From the NCBI GenBank assembly GCA_017591395.1, contig WEDG01000249.1, forward strand, positions 62,001-126,000: 64,000 nucleotides of DNA, given 5' to 3'. The notes under the pieces were generated by a model. The model ran no database searches, was not told where the DNA came from, and was given only the letters and a program-made list of their open reading frames with translations. Both the position numbers and the translations under genes were made by a program. Below, piece after piece: positions 10,230-21,505 of the stretch; position 1 is the first letter of the stretch, and each line of letters starts with the position of its first letter. This stretch comes from Schistocephalus solidus (lineage: Eukaryota > Platyhelminthes > Cestoda > Diphyllobothriidea > Diphyllobothriidae).

Positions 10230-11650
10230 AAGCGACCGTTCTTAACAAGAAGGCATATTGTGGTTTAAAAATTAACATTACATTGTTAAGAAATACTAAT
10301 TTTTAAGAAAAGCGGCAAATCCCGAAAACTTGGTAAATCAGGTTGGTTAATTAACTTGAAATTTTAAATGTATATAAGCCTCACCCATATAAGCAAACAA
10401 GTAATTAAAACATAAAAAGTAGAATTAATTTTGACAATAGTCCTTTAGTGTATATTTTGCCGAAGTTGTATGTCATATTACGGGCAATTAAAAGTATGGC
10501 GTTACAAAACGGCGTAAATTTCGAGTATGTATTCCAACATGGTTTTACGAGAATCGGCAGTTTCTTCTTCCGTGTATACATTGCTTAAGATGCACTTGAC
10601 TAAGGTAGACAGATTTTTACTTGATTGCGCCGGCAATTAATAAAATATTTCATAAGATAACATGCTGATAGGTCGGTCAGTGACTAAAAAATTTAAATAG
10701 AGATGTTAGGTGAAATCGTAAACGTACCATTTTATGCAAATTAAGAGGACTTTCGTTTTGTTAAATTTCATCCTAAGTATTTCGGGTGTTGAATTATGAT
10801 GAGTTTCCAATCGTCCTTGAAATGGTGGTAAATATTTTAAGTTTCATATTGCCCATAAATTTAGATTCTGTTGTATGTGCTTATCAAACCCTTCGAAATA
10901 AGATATTTCTTAAAGGCCTTTACCGAAATAGTGAGCTCTGAGACAGTCTTTCTAATGCAGCTGGCCGTTTGGGTAATATTTATAAATTCAACCAAACATT
11001 AAATCTCGTTGCCAAGACTAATAAATGCCCACAGCGTAATTACGCAATTAATAAGCCTAAGATAAATTTAAAAATTCTTTTAATAAGCTACCTCTTTAAA
11101 AAAACACTTAGATTAGATATTTAATTGTCGAATCTCTGCGTATTCTGTCGTTTTCCAATATCAAGTCAAGGAAAAAATGGGGACATTCGACCGATTTTTT
11201 GGCTTTGTTAAAAATAAGGGATACAATGTTGACTGAAAATGAAAGAACTCCCTTATTTCTTTCTATTGGAGCATTTTTAGCTATGCTTGCTTATTTTTGG
11301 CCCAGTTCTAAGATTGCAAATTCACAACCAAATGGCTGAATTTTTACTAAGATTTTGTGAAGAAATGTCAATCTTCAGCCCCTTTATTTTCAATTTTCTA
11401 GAGTCATTAATAGTCACCTGCATATAGATATGGTCTGGACATCTTTCGCGTACGACGTTACAGAGGAAAATGATATCATGCGGGGGCTTTTCGTATATAT
11501 GCTTGTTTCCAGTCCCAATTATCGTGGTGTAAAACAAAATACACTCACACAATTTTATTTCTGAACTGCTTTGCATACGAAGTCACTACTATGCAAAACT
11601 GAATTTATAACAATAAATCCGTCCTTGATTTCCCGAAAACCATGCAATTT
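10230..11650 (+). repeat. Family L, copy 1 (about 1.4 kb, unknown class)
   Basis: Sequence blocks here recur in the same order and orientation at 43660-45080. Examples are AAGGCATATTGTGGTTT near 10250, ATATTTCATAAGATAAC near 10647, TGCCCATAAATTTAGATTC near 10850, CTTTCTAATGCAGCTGGCC near 10949 and TACTAAGATTTTGTG near 11344. It is AT-rich with no long ORF, no terminal repeats that I can see and no poly(A) tail. Confidence 0.75.
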
Positions 11651-11756
11651 CTCATACCTCAGTATAAAAAGCCAATTACCAAATTAAAATGTATACCATA
11701 CTACCACCTTAGGCAATCTACCGTACGTAGCTCAACTTCTGTTATCCTATATATGG

Positions 11757-13690
11757 CAGTTCGACCGTCGATTTCGACGAGGTCCACCGTATGCTCCACA
11801 CCAGGTGGTGCAGGGACGGTGACTTGCGCGTGAATTAGTTTTGAGTGATAGTAGCCTTGCGCTGCAGCTACCGCACTCTCTCCTCCTCCCCCACCTGAGC
11901 CCGGTGTTAAGACGGAGTCAAGAAGACCGGAGATGGGAGAGGGCGCATGTGGCTGGTGCGGCCGGAGCCGCCCCTGGGCGTGCCACCACACCTGGCTCGG
12001 ATCCCACGGAGTGGGAGTGCCATAAAGGCTACATTAAGAAGGAGCCATTGCAACCTGACTCTCAGTCCGCTAGTCAGCCACTCCTTCATACAAAACACAC
12101 ATTGGGCTGACCACGCGGTCCGAGTTATCCCGTCAGTTGGCAACCTTCCAAGCCACGGCTTTTAGCGCACCGTGATAGTTTCAAGCGCGTCAGATTGTTT
12201 ATAGTGAGGAATATGCGCTGAGCTGTCGACCTCACTCTCTCCCCCACCCCCACAATCAGACCACTGTCCGAGCCGGTCAGTTGTCTGATGCGGAAGCGGG
12301 CGCAGCTGCTGGTGACCTCATCTACGTGTACTACGTACATGACCTGGCCCCCCAAACACAAGCACCAGGATTTCACACAACAGGGGTTGAACGGCTTACA
12401 TCTCACATGTGTGAGATAGCCAGAGTTCACGTTAAGAAGGAGCCATCGCAGCCTGACTATCAAACCACCAGTCAGCCACTCCACACAACACACATTGGAC
12501 TAACTGCGAGGTCTGAGTGTAATTGTCAGTTGGCAACCTTCCAACCGCGGCACTCAACGTTACCGCACTCTCTCCTCTTCCCCCACCTGATCCCGGTGTT
12601 AAGACAGAGTCAAGAAGACCGGAGATGGGAGAGGGCACAGGTGGCTGGCGCGGCCGGAGCCGCCCCTGGGCGTGCCATCACACCTGGCTCGGATCCCACG
12701 GAGTGGGAGTGCCATAAAGGCTACATTAAGAAGGAGCCATTGCAACCTGACTCTCAGTCCGCCAGTCAGCCACCCCACACAAAACACACATTGGGCTGAC
12801 CACGCGGTCCGAGTTATCCCGTCAGTTGGCAACCTTCCAAGCCACGGCTTTTAGCGCACCATTATAGTTTCAAGCGCGTCAGATTGTTTATAGTGAGGAA
12901 TATGCGCTGAGTTGTCGACCTCACTCTCTCCCCCACCCCCACAATCAGACCACTGTCCGAGCCGGTCAGTTGTCTGATGCGGAAGCGGGCGCAGCTGCTG
13001 GTGACCTCACCTACGTGTACTACGTACATGACCTGGCCCCCCAAACACAAGCACCAGGATTTCACACAACAGGGGGTTAAACGGCTTACATCTCACATGT
13101 GTGAGATAGCCAGAGGTCACGTTAAGAAGGAGCCATCGCAGCCTGACTCTCAAACCACCAGTCAGCCACTCCACACAACACACATTGAACTAACTGCGAG
13201 GTCTGAGTGTAATTGTCAGTTGGCAACCTTCCAACCGCGGCACTCAACGTTACCGCATTCTCTTCTCCTCCCCCACCTGAGCCCGGTGTTAAGACGGAGT
13301 CAAGAAGACCGGAGATGGGAGAGGGCGCAGGTGGCTGGCGCGGCCGGAGCCGCCCCTGGGCGTGCCACCACACCTGGCTCGGATCCCACGGAGTGGGAGT
13401 GCCATAAAGGCTACATTAAGAAGGAGCCATTGCAACCTGACTCTCAGTCCGCTAGTCAGCCACTCCACACAAAACACACATTGGGCTGACCACGCGGTCC
13501 GAGTTATCCCGTCAGTTGGCAACCTTCCAAGCCATGGCTTTTAGCGCACCGTGATAGTTTCAAGCGCGTCAGATTGTTTATAGTGAGGAAAATGCGCTGA
13601 GCTGTCGACCTCACTCTCTCCCCCAACCCCACAATCAGACCACTGTCCGAGCCGGTCAGTTATCTGATGTGGGAGTGGGCGCATTGGCTG
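11757..13690 (+). repeat. Repeat D tandem array, ~690-bp unit, about 2.8 copies
   Basis: The block CGTCAGTTGGCAACCTTCCA recurs at 12131, 12820 and 13510, giving periods of 689 and 690. Units are nearly identical over their full length. Each contains two related sub-blocks starting AAGAAGGAGCC (for example 12036 and 12434), each followed by CCTGACT...CAGTCAGCCA and a CAACCTTCCAA end, so the unit is itself an old internal duplication. The unit length is divisible by three, and plus-strand ORFs of about 170 codons recur (12281-12799, 12977-13489). The first unit carries a leader (CAGTTCGACCGTCGATTTCG, 11759) seen in isolated D copies. GC content is clearly above the flanks. Confidence 0.92.
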
Positions 13691-15366
13691 ACGGATCGGC
13701 GTACCCGTCTTCGCGCGCTACAGCACGACCTGGCGTCTTTGAAATCCTGAGGGACTTGTCCTTGGTGCCACATCTCCTGGAAGAGCACTGTGAGTCGATT
13801 CATTAGCTGGGGTCCACCATGCTTGTAAATCTCAGCAGGGATCTTGTCCGAGCCAGGTGCTTTCCCGCTGGAGAGTTGCTGCACTGCTCTGATGGTTTCT
13901 TGGAGAGAGGGCGGGAGATCAAGGTTGGCGTTGATTTCCACTGCAGGCAGGCGATCGATGGCGGCGTCGGAGATGGTGGAGGGCTGGTTGAGAACGAATT
14001 GAAAGTGCTCTGCCCATCGCGTCAGGATTTGCGTCTTCTCAGTGAGCAGCGTCCTGCCGTCGGCACTGAGAAGAGGGGCGGCTCCTTTGACTGGAGGTCC
14101 GTAGACAGCCTTGGTGGCGGTGAAGAAGTTCTTCCATTCATTTCGGTCCGCGTACCCTTGGATTGCCTCGGCTTTGCGCGTCATCCAGGCATCCTGCATC
14201 TCCCGCAGCCGTTGCTGTACAAGGCGGCGACTTTGGTAGAAGGCTGTCTTGTTTGCAGCGGTAGGGCGAGCGATGTAGGCTTTATGTAACTGGTTCTTTT
14301 CGACGAGCAGAGCGTTGATAGCTACGTCGTTGTCATCAAACCAGTCTTGGTGCTGACGACGTGCGCGGCCGAGGACATCCAGGGCAGTGGATTGGATGGT
14401 GTCTCTCAGCTGACACCAGCGGTTCTCCACGGAGATGTCCGCGTCGGCGACTGGAAGGTTGGCTAGACGGTTGGCCAGTTCGTTGCTGAAATGTAGATGG
14501 TGAGCAGGCACATTCAACAAAACAGTATTCAACTTACCTTGTGGTCGCTTACCTTGGGGTCTCCTGTGGGGTTGCAGACGGAGCCTCATCTTGGAGATGA
14601 CGAGGCGGTGATCCGTCCATCCATCAGCATCGGGGATCGCCTTTGTCACCAACACGTCCTGTTTATCTCGCCTCCGGATGAGAACATAGTCCAAGAGGTG
14701 CCAGTGTCTCGATCGAGGATGTACCCAGGTCGCTTTTTGCCGCTTTGGGAGGCGGAAGAAGGTGTTGGTCAGAATAAGGCGGTGTTCAGCGCAGGTTCGT
14801 AGGAGAAGAAGACCGTTGTCATTGAAGCCAGCGAGACCATGGGGACCCAGCACTCCTCTCCACGAGGCACGGTATGTGCCGACGCGGGCGTTAAAGTCAC
14901 CAAGGACAATTAACTTATCCGCCTTCGGCACAGTCGCCAAGAGGGAGTGTAGATCGTCGTAGAATTTGTCCTTCGCCGCATCAGAGCTCGTCATTGGGGG
15001 AGCGTAGGCACTGATGATGGTGGCGAATTTGTCTCCCCAAAGAGGCAGGCGGAGGCTCATAAGACGATCATTGATACCCTGCGGCAGACAGGGCAGACGT
15101 CCCACGATGCCGTTCCGAATGGCAAAGGCGACACCAGCGTCGCGTCGCTCTGCCTTTGGTCGGCCGCTCCAGAAGAAGGTGTAGCCGGCACCCACCTCCT
15201 CCAGCTGACCCTGTTCAGAGAATCGGGTCTCGCTGAGAGCAGCAATGTCAACCTTGTAGCGCGCCAGTTCCCGAGCGACTAGCGCCATCGTCCGTTCCGG
15301 CCGGTTGCTCCTCCGATTGTCTAAAAGGGAATGAACATTCCAGGCTGCAAGTGTGAGCGGACTCAC
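13660..15366 (-). CDS. LINE ORF2: AP-type endonuclease plus start of reverse transcriptase, 3'-truncated
   Basis: This open frame of 568 codons is the longest in the window. Residues 1-254 form an exonuclease/endonuclease/phosphatase domain: WNVHSL with N10, ALSETR with E46, GDFNARVG with D157 and N159, and TDHRLV with D252 and H253. These are the catalytic positions of non-LTR retrotransposon endonucleases, which nick the target DNA. A linker follows, then the first RT blocks, with [12 protein letters not shown] at about 501-512 and VPQDFKDA ending at 545. The palm motif (YADD type) and everything after it are missing. The last 23 residues are not LINE; they read into repeat D sequence near 13731. 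The start chosen is the first ATG before the conserved WNV block; family members may start further upstream. The element cannot be autonomous. The clade is uncertain. Confidence 0.93.
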   Translation of the reverse strand: MSPLTLAAWNVHSLLDNRRSNRPERTMALVARELARYKVDIAALSETRFSEQGQLEEVGAGYTFFWSGRPKAERRDAGVAFAIRNGIVGRLPCLPQGINDRLMSLRLPLWGDKFATIISAYAPPMTSSDAAKDKFYDDLHSLLATVPKADKLIVLGDFNARVGTYRASWRGVLGPHGLAGFNDNGLLLLRTCAEHRLILTNTFFRLPKRQKATWVHPRSRHWHLLDYVLIRRRDKQDVLVTKAIPDADGWTDHRLVISKMRLRLQPHRRPQGKRPQGKLNTVLLNVPAHHLHFSNELANRLANLPVADADISVENRWCQLRDTIQSTALDVLGRARRQHQDWFDDNDVAINALLVEKNQLHKAYIARPTAANKTAFYQSRRLVQQRLREMQDAWMTRKAEAIQGYADRNEWKNFFTATKAVYGPPVKGAAPLLSADGRTLLTEKTQILTRWAEHFQFVLNQPSTISDAAIDRLPAVEINANLDLPPSLQETIRAVQQLSSGKAPGSDKIPAEIYKHGGPQLMNRLTVLFQEMWHQGQVPQDFKDARSCCSARRRVRRSVSQCAHSHIR

Positions 15367-16115
15367 CCGAGCAGCCCGGAGGGTACCCCGAAGGGTACGG
15401 ATGAGGGATTGGGAGAGAGTTGTTGTTGATATTGTTTAGAGTTTTTTTCGACCGCATTTAATTGCAGTCTGCTAGCCACGGTCTGCTGCAGCTGTCGTGA
15501 GACCCAGCATTTGTTTAGGGCACCTTTTTCTAGCCCCTCCCCGCGAGGGGTAAGCAGTGCTATCCCTAAATAGGGGCTGCTTAGTCACCCAGGCGGCTAC
15601 CGAACTCCACTATGGGTCACGATTTGGGTTAGTGAGAGAACGACCGATTCGCCTGGGCCGCCTACGTGATTGCATGTCGCCCTCGCCGTAGGACTTTTCG
15701 ACCGTGGGGAAGGAGGGAAGAGTGAGGATAGAGGGAGAAGAGGATGGGTAGAAGCAAGAGTAAGGAGGGGAGGATAGAGGAGGAGAGAGGGGAGTGGAGT
15801 GGGAAGAGGAGAGGAGGAAGGGCAGGGAGGACGGGAGAGGACAAGAACAGGGAGAAAGGAGCAGACGTACCGGGTGTGAAGACACACACAACACCGGAGA
15901 CCCTCACCTGGTTTAGCCCGCCGGTCTTGGCGGTTGCCCGGGGTGTGGCCGCTGGGAAGAACCAGCTTCGAGGAGCCACAGGTACCAGTTAGAGACGGCC
16001 ACAGGACAAACGCCATACTACGGTTGGCGCATTGGTTTGGCCCTCCATAGGCCCCTGGATCACACGAATACGTCACGCCAACGCCATATTGGTTGATGAA
16101 ACTATAAATAATCAC
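15367..16115 (-). mobile_element. Probable 5' leader of the LINE
   Basis: Directly upstream of the endonuclease ORF on the minus strand. It is pyrimidine-rich (CTCC/TCCC tracts, 15700-15870) and holds an open frame of 172 codons (15597-16115). That frame includes [18 protein letters not shown] and RRPRR-like text, which I recall from leaders of similar tapeworm LINEs but cannot verify. The 5' boundary is not defined; 16115 is where the open frame ends. A 5'-complete, 3'-deleted copy would be the reverse of the usual LINE truncation. Confidence 0.5.
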
Positions 16116-16679
16116 TGGGTTATCGCCTAAAGCGCCGAAGGGACCACCGGCTTAACGAACGACATCAGCCCAGTGACGACAACATAGATAGCTCTCACAA
16201 TGTTGCTTACATCTTCCGCAATCTGAAAGGTCCCTCTCTCTGTCGAAGAGATTTTACTGTTCAGATGTGAGACAACCGTCAAAGCCCCTACTGTCTTTTT
16301 AGGTTGTTTTGTCTTACGACTAACAATCGAACCAGCGCCTTAAACTCGGTCACGTTGAGCAAGCCACTACCGAGTCCGTCGATCAATAGCGGCTACGATG
16401 TCCCCCTTTTCGTGGTAAAGCTGATACAAATCACAAGGTCCGCCAGACTAGACGCATGAACACACCGTCCCAGCCCTTGTTAACCAGCTTACCCATGTGA
16501 CGCCAAGAGCCCATACAATGTCAAGCCACATTTTGACATTCTAATTTAGCACATTTAAATCGAGCTACTGTGACGTTGACGTTTCGTTGCAAACGGTCAG
16601 CAAAATACCAAGGTATGAACATATTTGTTAGCAAATTTCATGGGCGAAATGGGAAGCGGTAATGTTTTATTTAGTAGAT
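16116..16679. other. Unassigned stretch
   Basis: No gene recognised. Part of it may still be LINE leader, as the 5' end is not visible. Confidence 0.35.
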
Positions 16680-17265
16680 GAAAGGAAATACCTCTCTGCG
16701 GCAGGTAAAAAAATTTACCTTTCGCAGGAAATGTTAATTGTAATTCAAATATATATTTTCGATTAGAGAGGATTACTTATTCCTGATTTGCTGATAAATT
16801 CAAACGTATTATATCGAACATATACACAAAAATAGTACTCGTTGGTAGTGAAGCACTTTTTATACTTATTTTATGCTAGATTAAAAAAGGTGCCTTTTGA
16901 TTCAAAATGTCATTATATCTTATTAACTACATATAGAAATACATACAACATGCAAATCGGAAACCCTAAAGGCTGTTGCAAATGCAAATCGTGCATAAAA
17001 TTATTCCGGTAGTAAACCAGTTGTTTAAAACCTGAAGCTACCATTTTTTCATGTTTTATATTTTTAAACAACGAAATTACCTACAAATTCTCTACAAAAA
17101 TGATTCTGGTGCACCTCTTCTATAAAATATATTTGAATTTATAAGAACATCAAAATTGGCGGAAAATGAATAATAGTTATGCAGTTATTTTTATCGAATT
17201 TCAGTTTTGAAGGCAATCGAAAAGAAACTCACCCTAAAGCCGGCAGCCCGGCTAGACTGAAATAA
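16680..17265. mobile_element. F3: partial foldback element
   Basis: Family blocks AAATTCAAACGTATTATAT (near 16797) and AAAATATATTTGAATTTATAAG (near 17125) face each other. The right inner arm (AAACTCACCC, CCGGCAGCCCGGCTAGACTGAAATA) lies at 17226-17265. The right outer terminus is replaced by an AT minisatellite and the left terminus is not recognisable. Confidence 0.55.
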
Positions 17266-17500
17266 TTAATTATTACAATTATTACAATTGTTACAATTAT
17301 TACAATCGTTACAATTATTACAATTACAATTGTTACAATTGTTACAATTATAACAATTACAATTATTGCAATTACAATTATTACAATTACAATTATTACA
17401 ATTACAAGTATTACAATTACAATTATTACAATTGTTACAATTATTACAATTACAATTGTTACAATTATTAAAATTATTACAATAATTAATATTACAAGCT
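17262..17500 (+). repeat. ATTACAATT / ATTGTTACA minisatellite
   Basis: About 235 bases of 6- and 9-base units (ACAATT, ATTACAATT, GTTACAATT) with a few changes. It starts exactly where the inner arm of F3 ends. Confidence 0.95.
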
Positions 17501-18429
17501 GTTACATGTCAATCGTTTGGTGGTTGTATCGCTAAAGTTACTCTTGGTTTTCAAAAGCTTAGAGAAAGAGCTGAGTAGACCACAGTTTAGGCCACACCAC
17601 TACGCAACTCGTCTCACCGCATTGGCACTAAGACGGTAAGGATAAATTAAGACAGGGAAAATAAAATCAAGCCAGAAAACTGCTTAAATTTTATACGGCA
17701 TTTGCTGTGAAATTGGGTCCTCAACTGTGTACAGTAATTTCCGAACCCTTCCAAAGGTCAGAGAATCAATAACCATCTCTGGCAGAGTCCTTCTGCTGTT
17801 GCACAGATAGAGGCAAGATCGTTGGGACACGAGTTTTATTGACCTCACTATATCGGATTCTCACTCGAATCTCGCCTCAGTGACAAAGTCGGATACGGGT
17901 AGTGTAGCTTGCCCAGGTGTTGCAATATTTATAGGATCTGGTTTCTAGGCCAGTACAAGCTTTTTTTCCCGATCATGCCTCCTTATTTGCGACTGCGTCC
18001 TGGAACTCGCCTCTTTGCTTCTATTAGCGACTTGCTTGGGCGCGATGGGCTCTGATCCACCTGACGATTGGAAACCTTTGCCCTTCGAGGGGCTTCTACG
18101 TATGCGCAGATTCGGCTTCTTCGCAGGTATCTCGACGACAAAGTGTTACGGAAGTGTGTTTCAGGCAAGCACCCGGTAAACCCAGATTTGGCGAGACGAG
18201 CAGTATTTCACCATGGCTGAAGAATGATCCGAGTGCTCCTTAAAGACTGCCACACCGGGCTTTGCAGGTACCATCAGAGGGTTGTCCAAGATAAAACCAG
18301 ATAAGTGAGTTCATGGATGATTTAGGTACAAAGCTGCTCCTGCCAAGGGTGACTGAAAGAGAACCTGAACAGTGAACGATATGTGACGCAGCACTAGAGG
18401 AAAAAATTAGAAAAGTTGTCTAATCGCGT
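17501..18429. other. Unassigned stretch
   Basis: No supported gene. A pyrimidine-rich block near 17975-18040 vaguely recalls a Penelope terminus but lacks the GAAAC core. Confidence 0.35.
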
Positions 18430-20175
18430 GTCGATTAAAACAAAGAACTAGCGCCCAAAGTATCGTCAAAGGAGCTGGCAAAAGATCAAATGCTAGTGTT
18501 ACCGCATAAAGCCTCATTCATTCCAAACTGATGCCAAACCTGTCAACAGGATTGCAGCGATGGAATCGCTCCTCAGTCAGACTCAAGCGCTGGAGGAAAC
18601 TAAAAGTCTTATCCGACGCCAATGGTCGTTTCTCCTCATGGGTCAAAGGCCACGCGAAGTGTTTTTCAAGGTCGAACGTACCACAATAAGCAAACTGAAG
18701 ACTGACCGCGGTCGAGGGGCCTTCAAGGTTGTTTGGGGCAGGACTGAGTACCTTCAAAAAGTCAAAGTTTTACTGGAGGACCGGCAGTTCTATGTCCTTT
18801 GCACAATCAAACCCGCTGACACGCGAAATCAAGTTGCGCTTGTTGGCATCGAAAAACTCAAGTGTAATATAGCTGGTTGACGGACGCATGAGGAGACCAC
18901 AGGATATGGCGTTGGTCAGATTCTCTGGCCTCCTCAAGCTTCTCCCCTCCGGTCCATAGTATCACTCAAAAGTACTTCAACTTATAGACTGACAAAGTGG
19001 CTATTCCGGCGTCTCAAATTTATGACAGCGAAGTCGGACACTAAAGACAGTTCGTCAACACAATTATTGGAACAACTTAAAAGGCAAGTCATCTGCCGAA
19101 CGCGATCATGGTATCCTTTGAGTTTGCCTCTACCAAAACTGGCGGTCAAGACTATTGAACTATTGCTGTAAAGCAACTAGAATAAAATGGTCTTGGACAA
19201 GCTCAAATTCTCTAACGCCGGAAGTTCTGTCTGAAGACGTACTTCATGTTCAACGAAGTCACCAACTAGCAGGTGGAACGCACGTCAATGGATTCACCTT
19301 TTCCAGATTAATTGCCCAGACGGTCATGCAATTGTTGAAGTCGCTGGTCTCCTAGCACCACAAACCGAAATATTGGACTTGGTAGGTTAATGACATATTG
19401 GTCAGCATCGAACGGGATCAGGGGCTGACCGTTAAAGAACATCTCAACACCGTCTTCCTGGATATACAATTTACGATGGAGGAAGAGGAGAACAATCAAC
19501 TGGCCTTTCTGAATGTCCTCGTCTACCGCAAAGATTAAGGTGGTCTAAAAACTAAAGTGTTCAGGAAAGCAAGAAGCAAGACGCACGTACTAAACTTCAA
19601 CAGCAACCACTCAATCAGCCTTAAACGCAGTTGCGTAAGGGTATACAGAGAAACAATACAATAAACCTGGAGACAAGGTTGCTGAATTACAATATCTTCG
19701 ACAGGTGCTTTCAACGAAGAGTTACTCTTGCAACTTCGACAACGTGTGACTGCGCAAACGAGACGAGAGACCAACTCCGATTGGCCCATATTGTGGTGAG
19801 GTCTCACGTACGCTAACAATGCCTCGGAAGCCATCAGTCACCTTCTCACACTCCTTGGAGTTGGAGTTGTTCATAGCTCGGAGGCAGCAACAAGACACTA
19901 AAAGACCCACTGCAATGGTAAGAAAAATCTAGGATGTTAACCGGATCTGGTGCAGTCGTAGGCAATGCAGCTATGGCGGAGAAACTGGGCTCTACTCTTA
20001 AGCCGAGCATGCAGCAGTAGTGATGGGGAACGATTTCAGTTCCAAATTCACCGCTCATTCGTCGGGATTCAACGGTTAACCGTCGAGTCATGGGTTTCCA
20101 GTCATCAATCTGTCAACAAGCGCAGCTTCCACCCGGTTTCCTATTCTGAGCTGACAATTTTCCTAGGCAATTTTG
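18430..20175 (+). pseudogene. Penelope-like retroelement, decayed (RT plus GIY-YIG)
   Basis: Fragments of a Penelope-like protein are recognisable in order across three frames. An N-terminal part at 18560-18880 includes ISKLKTDRGRG and EYLQKVKVLLED. The RT palm region is at about 19371-19410, where the expected Y-V-D-D reads stop-V-N-D (19383-19394). NNQLAFLNVLVYRKD at 19491-19535 is followed by a stop, then FRKA and LNFNSNHSIS. A GIY-YIG region (YGGETG, AEHAAVV) spans about 19965-20022, and VESWVSSHQSVNKR lies near 20082. In Penelope-like elements the RT copies the element and the GIY-YIG nuclease nicks the target. Many stops, frameshifts and the lost catalytic aspartate show it is dead. Identification rests on recalled family resemblance. 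Confidence 0.85.
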
Positions 20176-21139
20176 TAGGCCCCGTGGAGAGCCTATGCGT
20201 GGTCAGTGTCAGTGATTAAAATTGCCCAAGAGCCCACACAAATGACGGAACCCAGCAGTTAGCAAGTCGACTGTGGGTAATTATCGCACCACATGCGACC
20301 ACATGCGATGAACGTGGGAACCGTTAATTTTGACGGGCACGCAGGGGCATAGCAACGACAGACTGAAAAATCTGGTCGGTCAGACAATTATCGCTCCACG
20401 TGTGCCTAGCTGTGATGCATCCAGGAGATGCAGACTGGCATACAAATTTTCCCTACCTACCAGAGGTTCGTAGGAAGCTTAAAAAATTCGATATTTTGGT
20501 GATTTTTGCGAGGTATCCTCCGAAGGAAACAATTCACTTGAGGAATATTATCAGAAAACTGACAGCCTGCGCGAGAAATGAGCTGATGCACAGGCGCGCT
20601 GGTCAGTCGAACAGGTTCTAGTCCTCCCTTTGTTATAGCCCGTCCCCATGCATCATTATTGGCTCTTCACAGTCTGAATTAATTGAAAATCCGGATTACG
20701 CTTCTCGAACATTTCGTTTTACGACTGTATCGTGGCATAAACTTATTCAGAATCAAGGACCGATCGCATGAAATACTCACCAAAATTCTTAAATGGCTTT
20801 TCGGTTAAAAAGGAGTACTTAAGAGCGATCAAAATATTGATCGGCTTGCAGCAAAGCAAATGCATATTTAGGTCTTAAACATTTCCCGACTTATGAGATT
20901 TTTTAAGACCGTACAGTTTCCACTCAAATAACATCGCATTGGTATGCTTATTGAGATCCTTCATTAGGTAGACAATATAGTCCACATCCAGTACAGATTG
21001 TTTTTAACACTATGAGGTATCTCTTAAATGGCATACAGGAATTTCTGACTGAAAACTCTAACCAGAAATGTAAGGACAGGTCGGGATTAAAAGTATTCGG
21101 CGATTGGAAAACTTTTTAAACTTCAGTATACCAGTTCTT
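20176..21139. other. Unassigned stretch
   Basis: Possibly the 3' untranslated remains of the Penelope-like relic, then AT-rich DNA. The 73-codon ORF at 20400-20621 has no recognisable motif. Confidence 0.35.
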
Positions 21140-21348
21140 TAGCTTTATAATTTTAAGAAAATATAGTTTGCTACCAAATGAGTACAAGAAAAATAGTTTT
21201 ACAACAAAATATATTAAAATTTATAAGAGCGTCAACAATTAATATAAAAATATACTTTAGTAACTACTGTGTACCAAGTTGGTGTGTTACAGTTGGCTGA
21301 CAAAATACGCATTCATAGGCCGGTATCCTGACATGTCTGAGATATCGT
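21140..21348. mobile_element. F4: right half of a foldback element
   Basis: Contains CAAAATATATTAAAATTTATAAG (near 21206) and GCCGGTATCCTGACATGTCTGAGATATCGTGA (near 21319-21350), matching the right inner arm of family F. Its end lies about 160 bases before the start codon of the gene at 21506. Confidence 0.55.
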
Positions 21349-21505
21349 GACATTTAATGTGACAGTTGCACTATACAGAGAGCACTGTTGTCGGAATTGC
21401 GCAATTCGTAGTGCATCCTGCATCGGCGAATTATCGATCTGGAAATCCTTTAGGTGCATAAACTACATCCCCTAGGACTACAGGGCCAGATTAATTTTCA
21501 CAAAT

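Noticed and set aside
12281..13489. Two ORFs of about 170 codons as real genes
   Set aside because: They lie wholly in repeat D units, both strands are open, and dispersed D copies break the frame. Kept only as a finding to test.
13819..14289. 156-codon plus-strand ORF
   Set aside because: It is the shadow of the endonuclease-RT frame on the minus strand.
15597..16115. 172-codon minus-strand ORF as a host gene
   Set aside because: It lies in the probable LINE leader and is pyrimidine-biased (Pro/Ser/Leu runs).
17262..17500. CRISPR-like array or origin
   Set aside because: Units are 6-9 bases with no spacers; a plain AT minisatellite in a eukaryotic context.
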